From the NCBI GenBank assembly GCA_002392405.1, contig DGGY01000024.1, forward strand, positions 1 through 64,000: DNA of 64,000 nt, written 5' to 3'. Positions 49,488-59,216 of the stretch are shown in pieces. Within the stretch, counting starts at the first letter, position 1, and each line of letters begins with the position of its first letter. The position numbers and the translations under genes are program-made. This stretch comes from Treponema sp. UBA3862 (GTDB taxonomy: Bacteria; Spirochaetota; Spirochaetia; Treponematales; Treponemataceae). The notes under the pieces are model-generated. The model was not told where the DNA came from and ran no database searches. It worked only from the letters and a program-made list of their open reading frames with translations.

Positions 49488-51410
49488 TTGCTGCTTTCCC
49501 GGATTAATTCACCGGAAGATTTAAAAAAGATTCCTCGAAAACAACTTCCTCAGCTTGCAGAAGAAATCCGCAGAAAGATTATTGATGTTGTCGGTAAAAA
49601 CGGAGGTCATCTTGCTTCGAATCTGGGCGTGGTTGAACTCACAATTGCGCTTCACCGTGTCTTTAATTCTCCTGAAGATGCACTGATTTTTGATGTAAGT
49701 CATCAGTGTTATGTTCATAAAATGTTTACAGGCCGTTTCAACAGGTTTGAAACACTCAGAAAGCATGAAGGCCTTTCAGGTTTTACAAGACGAACGGAAA
49801 GCCCCCACGATTTTTTTGACAACGGCCATTCATCAACTTCAATTTCACAGGGCCTTGGACTTTTAACCGCCTGGGAATTGAATCATAAAGACGGAAAAGT
49901 TGTAGCTGTAATAGGTGACGGAGCCCTGACAGGCGGACTTGCACTTGAGGCTATGAATCATGCAGGGCAGCTTCAGAAAAATCTGATTGTTGTTTTAAAT
50001 GATAATCAGATGTCCATAAGCGAAAATACAGGGGCTGTTTCAAAATATCTTTCAAAGCTGACAATGTCGCACTGGTATCAGAGCGTGCGTCATTTAATTG
50101 ACAGAACTGTTTCTCTTCTTCCTAATTCCAGCCGTCATCTTGGAAAGTTTTTATACCGCTTTAAAAGGGCCATGAAAGGTCTTTTATTGTCAAATAATTT
50201 TTTCACCGACCTTGGTTTTGAATATGTAGGTCCTCTTGACGGGCATAACATCAGGGAAATGGAAAAAGTTTTTGAAGATGTAAAAAAACTCAAAGGCCCG
50301 GTTGTAGTTCATGTTGTAACAAAAAAAGGCAAAGGCTATTCTCCCGCAGAAAATGATCCTGCAACTTTCCATGGAATCGGACCTTTTTTAATTTCTGACG
50401 GAAAAGTTGAACATTTTGATACAACAAGTTTTACCGAAAGTTTCAGCCGGAAAATGATTGAGCTCGGAGAAAAAAATCCTAAAATCGCGGCAATAACAGC
50501 TGCCATGGCTAAAGGTACAGGGCTTGACTCTTTTGCACGGCGTTTCCCTGACAGATTTTTTGATGTCGGTATAGCAGAAGAACATGCCGTTACCTTTGCT
50601 GCAGGTCTTGCTGCAGGCGGGATGATTCCCGTTGTTGCAGTTTATTCAACTTTCATACAGCGCTCAGTGGACCAGATTATTCATGATGTAGCGCTCTCTT
50701 CTTTCCCTGTTGTTTTATGTCTTGACAGGGCAGGAATCGTTCCAAGTGACGGTGAAACTCATCAGGGAATGTTTGACATTTCTCTGCTTTCTCATATACC
50801 GAACATTACTATGCTTTCTCCGGCAACAGCCTGTGATTTAGGACTTTGTCTTGAGTGGGCAGTTAATTCAAATAAGAGTGTTGTGCTCCGCTATCCTAAA
50901 TCTGCCTGTCCTACGGAATTAAAACCTTTTGAAGAAAAAATAGAAGAAGGAAGGGGCGTTTTTGTTTCCTGTGAAGAGTTTGCACCCGGTTTAAGCTTAA
51001 AATTTGATAACAGCGGTGAACTTAAGAAAAAGCGCAGTAAAAAAGTACTTTTTGTCTGCACAGGCGGAATGCTTTCTGAAGTTATACAGGCTGCCCGTAT
51101 TTTAATGATTGAAGATATTCAGGCTGACATCTATTCCTTAAGGTTTTTGACTGGAATTGATATTGACCATTTATGGTCTTATGTCCAGGGAACTGATGCT
51201 GTTATTTTTGTTGAGGACGGAATTATAAGCGGCGGTGTGAGTGAAAATCTTCAGAAGAAACTCAGGGAATTAAACTATGACAGAACAAGTATTAAGGCCC
51301 TGCCAGCTCATTTTATAAGCCAGGGCTCGCGTGCTGAAATCTGTATGGATACAGGTCTTGATCCAAGAAGTCTTGCCGAAGAGGCTGTGAGGGTGGTGTT
51401 AAAAAAATGA
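49488..51410 (+). CDS. dxs: Dxs, 1-deoxy-D-xylulose-5-phosphate synthase
   Basis: First enzyme of the MEP isoprenoid pathway; condenses pyruvate and glyceraldehyde 3-phosphate with thiamine diphosphate. The 640-residue protein has the cofactor motif GDGALTGGLALEAMNHAG with LNDNQMSIS about 30 residues on, the second transketolase-type domain (FDVGIAEEHAVTFAAGLA) and DRAGIVPSDGETHQGMFD. Start is TTG at 49488, with AAGGAG 7 bases upstream. Its stop overlaps folP (ATGA). Confidence 0.95.
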   Translation: MLLSRINSPEDLKKIPRKQLPQLAEEIRRKIIDVVGKNGGHLASNLGVVELTIALHRVFNSPEDALIFDVSHQCYVHKMFTGRFNRFETLRKHEGLSGFTRRTESPHDFFDNGHSSTSISQGLGLLTAWELNHKDGKVVAVIGDGALTGGLALEAMNHAGQLQKNLIVVLNDNQMSISENTGAVSKYLSKLTMSHWYQSVRHLIDRTVSLLPNSSRHLGKFLYRFKRAMKGLLLSNNFFTDLGFEYVGPLDGHNIREMEKVFEDVKKLKGPVVVHVVTKKGKGYSPAENDPATFHGIGPFLISDGKVEHFDTTSFTESFSRKMIELGEKNPKIAAITAAMAKGTGLDSFARRFPDRFFDVGIAEEHAVTFAAGLAAGGMIPVVAVYSTFIQRSVDQIIHDVALSSFPVVLCLDRAGIVPSDGETHQGMFDISLLSHIPNITMLSPATACDLGLCLEWAVNSNKSVVLRYPKSACPTELKPFEEKIEEGRGVFVSCEEFAPGLSLKFDNSGELKKKRSKKVLFVCTGGMLSEVIQAARILMIEDIQADIYSLRFLTGIDIDHLWSYVQGTDAVIFVEDGIISGGVSENLQKKLRELNYDRTSIKALPAHFISQGSRAEICMDTGLDPRSLAEEAVRVVLKK

Positions 51411-52225
51411 TAAGCCTAAATTTAAAAGACAGGGTAATTTCAACTCAGAACAGGGCTTTAATTATGGGAATTGTAAACGCAACTCCCGATTCATTCTGGA
51501 AAGAAAGCCGTGGAGACGGTGAGACTGCGCTGAAACTCATTGAAGAAGGTGCAGACATTATTGACCTTGGAGCTGAGTCAACCAGACCGGGCTCTTTATA
51601 TGTAGATGAAACAGAAGAGATAAAAAGGCTTCTTCCTGTCCTTAAAGCAATCAGAAAGCATTCAGACATACCTGTTTCAATTGATACAAGAAAAGCTTCT
51701 GTAATGAAAGCCTGCCTTGATGAAGGAGCGGACATTTTAAATGATGTTTCAGCCCTCGAAGATGATGAAAATATGGCTGCACTTTGTGCCGGGACAAAAA
51801 TACCTGTAATTTTGATGCACAAAAGGCTTACTCCTGACGTAATGCAGAAAAACACAGAATATGCCGATATTTTTAAAGAAGTTGATTCTTATTTAAAATC
51901 AAGAGCGGAATATGCTTTAAAACAGGGCATTTCCTCTGATAAGATAATAGTAGATCCTGGAATCGGTTTTGGAAAAAATACTAAAGATAACTGCACTTTA
52001 ATAAAAAAATGCGGTCTTCTTTGTGATTCGCGCTATCCGGTTCTGATGGCTCTTTCAAGGAAAACCGTAATCGGGGATCTTACAGGAAGAAGCGTGGAAG
52101 AAAGATTAACCGGAACTGTCTGTGCAGATCTGCTTTCGGTTTTAAACGGCGCAAAACTTTTGAGGGTTCATGACGTAAAGGAAACTCTTGACTCCCTTAA
52201 AGTTCTGCAGGGAATAGAGGGATAA
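51407..52225 (+). CDS. folP: FolP, dihydropteroate synthase
   Basis: Joins p-aminobenzoate to the dihydropterin pyrophosphate in folate synthesis, the sulfonamide target. The 272-residue TIM barrel shows IMGIVNATPDSF (about 19-30), DLGAESTRPGS, VSIDTRK, ILNDVSA, ILMHKR and VDPGIGFGK. It overlaps dxs by four bases and is followed by cdaA after 2 bp. No other folate gene is here. Confidence 0.95.
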   Translation: MISLNLKDRVISTQNRALIMGIVNATPDSFWKESRGDGETALKLIEEGADIIDLGAESTRPGSLYVDETEEIKRLLPVLKAIRKHSDIPVSIDTRKASVMKACLDEGADILNDVSALEDDENMAALCAGTKIPVILMHKRLTPDVMQKNTEYADIFKEVDSYLKSRAEYALKQGISSDKIIVDPGIGFGKNTKDNCTLIKKCGLLCDSRYPVLMALSRKTVIGDLTGRSVEERLTGTVCADLLSVLNGAKLLRVHDVKETLDSLKVLQGIEG

Positions 52226-52227
52226 GT

Positions 52228-53046
52228 TTGAGCACATTTGATAATTTAATGGGGGTATACAGCGTCATAAGGCCGGTTTTAGATATCGGCATAATGGCTT
52301 TTATCCTCTACAAAGCTTATGAAATAATCATCAAAACTAATGCCCTCCAGATAATCAAAGCAGCTCTTGTTGTTGCAATGGCTTATGCAGTTGCAATTAT
52401 ACTTCACCTTAACATGCTTTTATGGGTAATGCAGAAACTTGCCCCTGGTCTTGTAATCTGTTTTGCCATCGTGTTCCAGCCTGAATTAAGAAAAGTTTTC
52501 TTAAAACTCGGACAGAGTCAGTGGTTTACTTTCGGAAACCGCTCCCGTCACACATATGTAGATACAGTAATTATTGCGGCTGAAATGCTTTCAAAAATGA
52601 AGAGGGGAATGCTCGTTGTCTTTACCCGTCATACAAAACTTGATGACATTATTGAAACAGGTACTCGTCTGGATGCAAATCTTTCGAGTGCGCTTTTAGT
52701 TACGATTTTCGGACACGATACACCTCTTCACGACGCTGCCTGTATAGTTCAGAACGGAAAAATTATTGCGGCAGGCTGCTTCCTTCCTTTAAGTGAACAG
52801 TATGATATTAAAAAAACATTCGGAACCCGTCACCGTGCAGCCCTGGGGTTGAGTGAAATAAGCGATGCCGTAGTTCTTGTAGTTTCTGAAGAGTCTGGTG
52901 CTGTTTCGCTTGCCTATGACAGCCAGCTTCATTATGACTTAAATCCTAATCAGATTACAAAGCAGCTTGAAAAACTTCTTGATATGACTGCAGACCAGAA
53001 AACAATTGAGGATACGATTGATGAAAATAAAGGACTTTATAAATAA
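52228..53046 (+). CDS. cdaA: CdaA/DacA, membrane diadenylate cyclase
   Basis: Makes cyclic di-AMP from two ATP. The 272-residue protein has three membrane segments (about 13-85) and a DAC domain at about 100-250 with TRLDANLSSALLVTIF, PLHDAACIV and GTRHRAALGLSE. The D-G-A catalytic motif reads D-A-A here; the RHR motif is intact. Start is TTG 52228, AGAGGG upstream. The next gene, a YbbR protein, is the usual regulator CdaR and overlaps by 26 bases. Confidence 0.92.
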   Translation: MSTFDNLMGVYSVIRPVLDIGIMAFILYKAYEIIIKTNALQIIKAALVVAMAYAVAIILHLNMLLWVMQKLAPGLVICFAIVFQPELRKVFLKLGQSQWFTFGNRSRHTYVDTVIIAAEMLSKMKRGMLVVFTRHTKLDDIIETGTRLDANLSSALLVTIFGHDTPLHDAACIVQNGKIIAAGCFLPLSEQYDIKKTFGTRHRAALGLSEISDAVVLVVSEESGAVSLAYDSQLHYDLNPNQITKQLEKLLDMTADQKTIEDTIDENKGLYK

Positions 53047-54058
53047 AGCAACCGACAACTGGGGGGTAAAAGCTGCCTGTGTCCTGCTTGCCGCCTTTTT
53101 TTATATTTTTTATACTCTTTCAATGCAGGACAGCCGCTCCTTTACTGTACCCCTGAAAATTGAATCTTCAGGTGGAATTGCACCTGCAGGAAATTATCCA
53201 ACTAAAGTAAAGGTAACATTAAAAGGAAAAACAGAAGATATTGCAACTGTACGCGAAAGCGAGATTTCAGCATATGTTGACCTGAATTATCTTTCTAAAG
53301 ACGGAACTTACCGCCTTCCTGTTCTTGTAAATCTCCCGAAATCTGCAATGCTGCTTGAGACTCTTGAAGTTAAGGTGAGCCCGCAGGAAATCAGTTTAAA
53401 GGTTGAAGAACAGATTTCAGGTTTTGTAAGTATCAGTCCTCTTGTAAATGGAAAACCTGCTCACGGTTTTGAAGTAAAAAGCATTACGTTAAAACCTGAT
53501 ACAATTGAAATTACAGGTCCGCGCTCTATGGTTGAACACTGTACAAGAGTTCAGACAAAAGAAATTTCAGTGAAAAATGCTGAAGTCAGTTTTGAAAAAA
53601 CAGTTGACCCTGAAATTCCGGGCGCTTATTTAAAGTTTAAGAATAAAGAAAAAATCTCTGCAACAGTTGAAATTGTTCCTGTAGGCTCAACTAAAAAAAT
53701 CTCTAATATACAGGTTCTCTTTACTTCACTGGCAGAAGATTTTGAAATTTATCCTAAAAATTTAACTGTATCAGCAGAATTAAAAGGAAATCTTCTTGAA
53801 CTTGAAAAATACAGTCCGCTTCCCGGGGCTGTCAGCGTAAACTGTTCTGAAATTACTTCTTCCGGGGAATATGAGCTTCCTTTAAAAGTAAACTTCCCTG
53901 ACAAGTTTGAAATTGCTGAAATATCAGCCGAAAAAGTAAAGTTTGAAGTGCGGAAAATACAGAAGTCCGATGACCTTGAAGAAAAAATCACTGTAGATAT
54001 GAGTGTTACACCTGGAACTGAAGTTCTGCCATCTAAAAACGGGACTGAAACAGAATAA
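53021..54058 (+). CDS. cdaR: CdaR-like YbbR-domain protein
   Basis: YbbR proteins sit beside CdaA in the membrane and adjust cyclic di-AMP production. About 345 residues from ATG 53021 (GAGG 9 bases upstream); the frame has a TTG 15 bases earlier. One N-terminal membrane segment (about 16-35, VKAACVLLAAFFYIFYTL) anchors a periplasmic part of three to four YbbR repeats, seen as PTKVKVTLKGKTEDIATV, LKPDTIEITGPRSMVEHC and PKNLTVSAELKGNLLELEKY. Overlaps cdaA and shares one base with acpS. Confidence 0.88.
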   Translation: MKIKDFINKATDNWGVKAACVLLAAFFYIFYTLSMQDSRSFTVPLKIESSGGIAPAGNYPTKVKVTLKGKTEDIATVRESEISAYVDLNYLSKDGTYRLPVLVNLPKSAMLLETLEVKVSPQEISLKVEEQISGFVSISPLVNGKPAHGFEVKSITLKPDTIEITGPRSMVEHCTRVQTKEISVKNAEVSFEKTVDPEIPGAYLKFKNKEKISATVEIVPVGSTKKISNIQVLFTSLAEDFEIYPKNLTVSAELKGNLLELEKYSPLPGAVSVNCSEITSSGEYELPLKVNFPDKFEIAEISAEKVKFEVRKIQKSDDLEEKITVDMSVTPGTEVLPSKNGTETE

Positions 54059-54447
54059 TGATTTACGGAACTGGAACTGACATTTCAAAAACTTCACGCT
54101 TTGAAAAATGGGTTAAAAATCCTGAACTTTATTTACGGTTTTTTAATGACAGGGAACTTTTTGAGGGAGACTGTGAAAAACACATCGAAAGTGCCTGCTG
54201 TCACTATGCTTCAAGATTTTCTGCAAAAGAAGCTTTCGTAAAGGCCCTGGGAACTGGTTTTTCAGGTATTGAACTTAAGGATTTTTATGTTGCAAAAGAT
54301 GAAAACGGAAGACCTTATTTTGTTTTCGGGGAAAAAACAAGAAAAATCCTTGAAGATAGGGCAGGAAAAAACTGTGCAGTACATCTTTCTTTAAGTCATG
54401 AAAAAGAATTTGCAACTGCTTTTGTTATTATTGAAAAATTAGGGTAA
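54058..54447 (+). CDS. acpS: AcpS, holo-[acyl-carrier-protein] synthase
   Basis: Transfers 4'-phosphopantetheine from CoA to acyl carrier protein. The 129-residue protein has GTGTDISKTSRFEK with the metal-binding Asp8, and FSAKEAFVKALGTGF with the second ligand Glu, and ends with HLSLSHEKEFATAFVII. Start overlaps the cdaR stop by one base (TAATG). Last gene of the dxs-folP-cdaA-cdaR-acpS unit. Confidence 0.93.
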   Translation: MIYGTGTDISKTSRFEKWVKNPELYLRFFNDRELFEGDCEKHIESACCHYASRFSAKEAFVKALGTGFSGIELKDFYVAKDENGRPYFVFGEKTRKILEDRAGKNCAVHLSLSHEKEFATAFVIIEKLG

Positions 54448-54521
54448 AATAGAATAAGGCTTAAGGCTTTGCAGGCGATTTTTGCACTGTCTTAAACTCT
54501 GACATTTTATGGGAGAAACTG

Positions 54522-55433
54522 ATGATTTACAGAAGTTCAAAAAAAGAAGCAGATCCGAATAAAAAACCAAAACTTTCCTACTGGTCAAAAAATAAATGTC
54601 ACTGTCCGGTTTGTAAAAAAGATTTTGAAAGGGAAGAAATGCTTTCTGGAAGCGGCCGTATGATTGCAGGTGAGCTTACAGATGAACTTCACCGTATATT
54701 TGAACCTTCTGCAAAATACGGACAGATTTATCCTTTAATTTATTCCATCGGAGCCTGTCCTAAATGTCATACTGCACTTTTCTGGAGTGATTTTAAAGAT
54801 ATAGACGATAATGCAACCTTGAATGCCCTTCTGGATGATTCAGAGCGCCGCAAAAAGGCTGTTAATACAATGTTCCCTTATTATGAGCTTACCCGTGAGA
54901 GAAACCTTCTTGACGGGGCCGCAATGTATTATCTTGCTCTTTTAAGCTATGAAAAAGTAGATCTTGAATATGCTCCGACTCTAAAAAGGGCAATTATAAG
55001 CCTTCGTCTTGCCTGGCTTTGTAAAGATCTTGAAAAAGCAGTGCCGGGACACAATTACAATTTTGCGGCAGATGTATTTTACCGCAAGGCTCAGTTTTTC
55101 TATGAGCAGACTCTTATCAATGAAACAGGCAGAATTGAAACAATCGCCAAAGTTTCAAATTTTGGTCCTGACATCGATAAAAATTACGGCTATGACGGAG
55201 TAATTTATCTTAATTCGCTTCTTGAATATAAATACGGTCAGACTCAGGATATGCAGGTGCGCTATAAGAAACTTGATGCAAACAAGCGTTCAATTGCGCG
55301 TATTTTCGGTCTTGGCAAATCTTCTAAATCAAAACCGGGTCCGCTTCTTGAAAAATCACGAGATCTCTACGATAAACTTACAGCAACACTTAATGAAGCA
55401 AACATTATTTCAGTTGATGACGATGAAGAATAG
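54522..55433 (+). CDS. DUF2225 protein with a zinc-ribbon-like start
   Basis: A 303-residue protein of a family common in spirochetes and firmicutes, without known function. Residues 28-36 (CHCPVCKKDF) and about 83-88 (CPKCHT) give two C-x-x-C pairs, a likely zinc site. The remainder is helical and TPR-like (AAMYYLALLSYEKV and AADVFYRKAQFFYEQTL). It starts 75 bp after acpS with GGGAG upstream, and truA follows after 19 bp. Confidence 0.82.
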   Translation: MIYRSSKKEADPNKKPKLSYWSKNKCHCPVCKKDFEREEMLSGSGRMIAGELTDELHRIFEPSAKYGQIYPLIYSIGACPKCHTALFWSDFKDIDDNATLNALLDDSERRKKAVNTMFPYYELTRERNLLDGAAMYYLALLSYEKVDLEYAPTLKRAIISLRLAWLCKDLEKAVPGHNYNFAADVFYRKAQFFYEQTLINETGRIETIAKVSNFGPDIDKNYGYDGVIYLNSLLEYKYGQTQDMQVRYKKLDANKRSIARIFGLGKSSKSKPGPLLEKSRDLYDKLTATLNEANIISVDDDEE

Positions 55434-55452
55434 TTTTTTTCAGGAAAAATAA

Positions 55453-56226
55453 GTGCGCAATATACTTTTAACCTTATCGTACGACGGAACAGATTTCTGC
55501 GGCTGGCAGAGACAGGATTTTGCGGATAAAGGAAAGGCCGTCAGAACCGTACAGCAGACTGTAGAAGATGCCCTTGAAAAACTTCATAAGACAAAAATTC
55601 CTCTTCAGGGAAGCGGAAGAACTGACAGCGGAGTTCATGCTTTTGCCCAGGCTGCCAATTTTATTTCCCCGATTGATTCAATTCCCGTAGAAAAATATCC
55701 TGTAGCGCTTAACTGCTTTTTACCTGACGATGTGAGAATAATGAGTGCTGAAGAAGTAAGCGAAGGCTTTTCAAGCAGGACAAACGCCACAAGCCGTATC
55801 TACAGGTATTTTATTCACACAGGAAATCCCTTTGCTTCTCAGATGCGATATGTGTGGCCTGTTCATTATAAGCCCGATATAGAAAAACTGAATAAAATGG
55901 CTTCTTATCTCCGCGGGGAAAGAGACTGTACGACTTTTGCGGCCGCAGGGGATCAGAGCCTTTCAATGTTCCGCTACATTGATGATGCTCATTTTTATCA
56001 GGACGGTGAACTTTTAGTTTTTGAGATTGAAGCCAACGCTTTTTTATGGAAAATGGTCCGCTCCATTACAGGTAGCCTTATTCATTTTGAGCGTATGGGA
56101 AAAGAAGCTGAATATTTTAAAACAGTTCTTGAAAGCAAAGACAGAAAATTTGCAGGACCTACAGCTCCGGCTCAGGGACTTTTTCTTTATAAAATTAAGT
56201 TTGACGGCATCAGGCGGCACGTTTAA
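55453..56226 (+). CDS. truA: TruA, tRNA pseudouridine(38-40) synthase
   Basis: Converts uridines 38-40 of the tRNA anticodon stem to pseudouridine. The 257-residue protein has the catalytic Asp58 in GSGRTDSGVHAFAQ, plus the opening LTLSYDGTDFCGWQRQ and the conserved ANAFLWKMVRSITG. Start is GTG 55453 with AGGA upstream. Convergent with priA. Confidence 0.94.
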   Translation: MRNILLTLSYDGTDFCGWQRQDFADKGKAVRTVQQTVEDALEKLHKTKIPLQGSGRTDSGVHAFAQAANFISPIDSIPVEKYPVALNCFLPDDVRIMSAEEVSEGFSSRTNATSRIYRYFIHTGNPFASQMRYVWPVHYKPDIEKLNKMASYLRGERDCTTFAAAGDQSLSMFRYIDDAHFYQDGELLVFEIEANAFLWKMVRSITGSLIHFERMGKEAEYFKTVLESKDRKFAGPTAPAQGLFLYKIKFDGIRRHV

Positions 56227-56266
56227 TATTCTGAGTGCTCACGGCTTTTGTGCCCTCTTACATTGA

Positions 56267-58312
56267 CTAGAGCAGATTTACAGGATCTACATCGCATTCA
56301 ATGTAGACATCGGTCGGTTTTGAATAATTGTATAAAAGATTGCCGGCGGCAAGCTGTAAGGCATGAATATTTGTTCCCTTCAAAGTAAGCTGCCATCTGT
56401 AATTTTGAGAAATTTTTGAAAGCGGGCACTCAGCGGGACCTAAGATTTGAGTTGCTCCAACTGCATCTTTTATTTTCTGTGTAAAATCCGGGCCTGTTTT
56501 TCTGTTGTAAAGTTTTTCAAGTTCCGCCCGTAAGATTTTTGAAGCACCTTCACAGGCAGCCTTTGCCTGTTCCATTGTAGGAGCGCGGAAAACAAGACGC
56601 AGAAGACGGCAGAAAGGCGGAAAATTCAATATTTGTCTGTTCTTGATTTCCATGTCGTAAAAATCTTTAATTCTGCCGTTCACAGAAAAAAGAATGGGCT
56701 CTCTGTCCGGAGAATAAGTCTGAACAATAACTTTTCCGTCAGGGAAAAATCTTCCTGCCCGTCCGGAAACCTGGGTTATGAGTGCAAAAGTTCTTTCTGA
56801 AGCCCTGAAATCAGGAAGGTGAAGGGCAGTATCAGCAAGAATTACTCCTACAAGTTTCAGGTTAGGAAAGTTAAGTCCTTTTGCTACCATCTGAGTTCCA
56901 AGCATAATCTGGTATTCATTGTTTTTAAAGGCAGTAAGTTTTTCCTGCAGTTCACCTTTATGAGTCAGGCTGTCAGTATCGATTCTTACTGTTTTAGCAT
57001 TAGGAAATTTTGATTTTACTTCCTGTTCGATGAATTCCGTTCCGAAGCCTGAATAGCCTGCGTCAAGCGAGCCGCACTGAGGACACTGCTGCGGGGGAGT
57101 GATGTTCCAACCGCAGTAATGACAGCGCAGAAGATTTTCGTTTTTATGATAAGTCAGGCTGACCGAACAGTTTTTGCACTTTAATTCAAACCCGCAGGAA
57201 TGACACCTGTAAAAGTGAGTAAAACCCCGTCTGTTTAAAAATAAAATTACCTGACGGTTTTCATTTAAGGTCTGGTTAATTTCTTTTTCAAGTTCATCAG
57301 AAATACAGCCCTGATCTGCTTTCTGCCAGGTAAGATTTACTGTCTTTATGTGCGGCATTGCACCGCCCGCAAGCCTTCTTGTTAAGGTGTGGCGCATGAT
57401 TACATTCTGATCCATCATGTACCAGGCTTCTATGCTGGGAGTTGCTGACCCCATTACAAGCGGAATATTAAGGTATTTGCAGCGGAACATGGCTGCCTGC
57501 CTTGCGTGGTAACGCGGAGTTGAGCCTGATTTGTAAGAAGCGTCATGCTCTTCGTCAATTATAATCATTCCAAGGTCAGGGCAGGGAGCAAAGACCGCAC
57601 TACGCGCTCCGATTACAACTTTTGCTTCTCCGCTGATTATTCTGTGATATTCAGAAAGTTTCTGTGAGGGAGTGAGTGCTGAATGAAGTACTGCAACAGT
57701 GTTTCCAAAGCGGGATACTACTGCTTCTATTACCTGCTGCGTAAGACCGATTTCCGGTACAAGATAAATTACGCTTTTTCCCTGGTCTAAGATTCGCCTT
57801 GCACACTGCAGAAAGACTTCAGTTTTCCCGGTGCCTGTCGGTCCGTAGAGATAGTGAAGGTTTGTTTTTGACTTTGCGGAAAGAATTTCATCAACCGCAT
57901 TTTTTTGTTCTTCACTTAAATTTTTTGCGGTAAAAGGGGAAATTTCATCTACAAAAGAAAAACCTCCTGCATCACTTTCCCGTTTTGCTGACGGAAGCAT
58001 TGCGCTAACAGCTTCGCCTATAGTGCAAAGATAATAATCTGAAATCCAGTGCGCAAGTTTTAAAAGACTTTCATCTAACAGAGGCTCTTCATCCATTACT
58101 TTAAGAATCGGACGGATTTTTTCTTCTTCAACGGGGCAGTCAGCGGGAAGTGAATCGCTTTCGCTTATTACACAGCCCTTTGTTTTTCTGGCGCCGAATT
58201 TAATTTCAACCCTCGAGCCCGTGAGTTTTTTTTGAGAATACTGTTCCTGATTCAGGTAAGTGAATGTCTGATTTAAAGGAACATTCAGTGCAATCTGGAG
58301 ATAGCGCGCCAT
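56267..58312 (-). CDS. priA: PriA, primosomal helicase for replication restart
   Basis: Recognises stalled forks and reloads the replicative helicase. The 681-residue protein has Walker A GPTGTGKTE (157-165), IIIDEEHDASYK, the zinc-binding insertion with four C-x-x-C-like pairs (CHSC, CKNC, CHYC, CPQC) at about 370-415 and GTQMVAKGLNFPN in the helicase C lobe. The next gene upstream, the uracil glycosylase, ends 3 bp before the priA start, so both are one repair transcript. Confidence 0.95.
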   Translation of the reverse strand: MARYLQIALNVPLNQTFTYLNQEQYSQKKLTGSRVEIKFGARKTKGCVISESDSLPADCPVEEEKIRPILKVMDEEPLLDESLLKLAHWISDYYLCTIGEAVSAMLPSAKRESDAGGFSFVDEISPFTAKNLSEEQKNAVDEILSAKSKTNLHYLYGPTGTGKTEVFLQCARRILDQGKSVIYLVPEIGLTQQVIEAVVSRFGNTVAVLHSALTPSQKLSEYHRIISGEAKVVIGARSAVFAPCPDLGMIIIDEEHDASYKSGSTPRYHARQAAMFRCKYLNIPLVMGSATPSIEAWYMMDQNVIMRHTLTRRLAGGAMPHIKTVNLTWQKADQGCISDELEKEINQTLNENRQVILFLNRRGFTHFYRCHSCGFELKCKNCSVSLTYHKNENLLRCHYCGWNITPPQQCPQCGSLDAGYSGFGTEFIEQEVKSKFPNAKTVRIDTDSLTHKGELQEKLTAFKNNEYQIMLGTQMVAKGLNFPNLKLVGVILADTALHLPDFRASERTFALITQVSGRAGRFFPDGKVIVQTYSPDREPILFSVNGRIKDFYDMEIKNRQILNFPPFCRLLRLVFRAPTMEQAKAACEGASKILRAELEKLYNRKTGPDFTQKIKDAVGATQILGPAECPLSKISQNYRWQLTLKGTNIHALQLAAGNLLYNYSKPTDVYIECDVDPVNLL

Positions 58313-58315
58313 GCT

Positions 58316-59161
58316 TTAATCCTGTGAAGCGCTTTCTGATTTGTTGTATTCAGGACAGATTTCTGTAAGCTTCTGCCTTAAGTTTTTTAAATCATCCCAG
58401 GCAGGTCTTTTTAAACTCTGGTCTTTTAAAATTACAGAAGGAGAAAAAGATACAAGAACAGGAATTCCCTTGTATTCATAGTTCTGTCCCCTGAGTTTTG
58501 CAACTGAAGATTCAGTTTTTAAAAGGTATTTTGAGGCGTTTGTGCCCATACAGAAAATCATTTTAGGCTTCAAAACCGTAATCTGAGCATCAAGAAAAGC
58601 GGAACAGGCATCTGCTTCTTCAGGATAAGGATTTCTGTTCATCTGTGGGCGGCATTTTACAATGTTTGTAACATAGACATTTGAAGAGCGGTATAAGCTG
58701 ACAGATGCAAGCATTTTTTCAAGGAGATCTCCGCCATCACCTGCCATGCTTTTTCCCTGCATGTCTTCTTCAAAAGACGGTGGATCAAGTATTACCAGCA
58801 CTAAAGGATTAGAAGAACCGCTTCCTGCAACTGCATGGCTTCTCTGTTTAGAAAGTGAACATCTTGTACAATCGTTAATTTTTTGAACAAGTGAATTAAA
58901 GGCTGGTGAAACTTCCTCATTATTTGAAGTGCTGCGAGCCTGGTCAGAAGGGGTAATTTTTGAGATTTGAGCCGGTTCTTGAATCTGACTTTTTTGTGTA
59001 TCAGGGGAAAGACTGGTCCTGCCTGAGAAGAATTCATCTTTTTTATCATCATCTTCAAATGAAGGAGGTGTGTCCGGCATGTCTTTTGGTTTGTATCCGT
59101 TTATATATTGTGAAGACGTTTTTAATAAATTATAGATTACTGTTTTTTCCTGAGCTGTCAT
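58316..59161 (-). CDS. Uracil-DNA glycosylase superfamily protein, family 4-like, divergent
   Basis: Family 4 enzymes remove uracil from DNA and hold a [4Fe-4S] cluster. In this 281-residue protein the first 90 residues are a low-complexity extension. The cluster cysteines are all present: Cys98 and Cys101 (DCTRCSL), Cys170 (VKCRP) and Cys186. The water-activating motif, normally G-E-A-P-G, reads ILDPPSFEED (124-133), and the H-P-S motif reads SFSPSVIL (238-245), so the usual His is missing. Activity or specificity may differ. Co-transcribed with priA. Confidence 0.82.
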   Translation of the reverse strand: MTAQEKTVIYNLLKTSSQYINGYKPKDMPDTPPSFEDDDKKDEFFSGRTSLSPDTQKSQIQEPAQISKITPSDQARSTSNNEEVSPAFNSLVQKINDCTRCSLSKQRSHAVAGSGSSNPLVLVILDPPSFEEDMQGKSMAGDGGDLLEKMLASVSLYRSSNVYVTNIVKCRPQMNRNPYPEEADACSAFLDAQITVLKPKMIFCMGTNASKYLLKTESSVAKLRGQNYEYKGIPVLVSFSPSVILKDQSLKRPAWDDLKNLRQKLTEICPEYNKSESASQD

Positions 59162-59216
59162 TTGATTTTTATTTTATCTGAAAAAAGATAAAAATTCACC
59201 CCTTTTTTTGCCTTAC

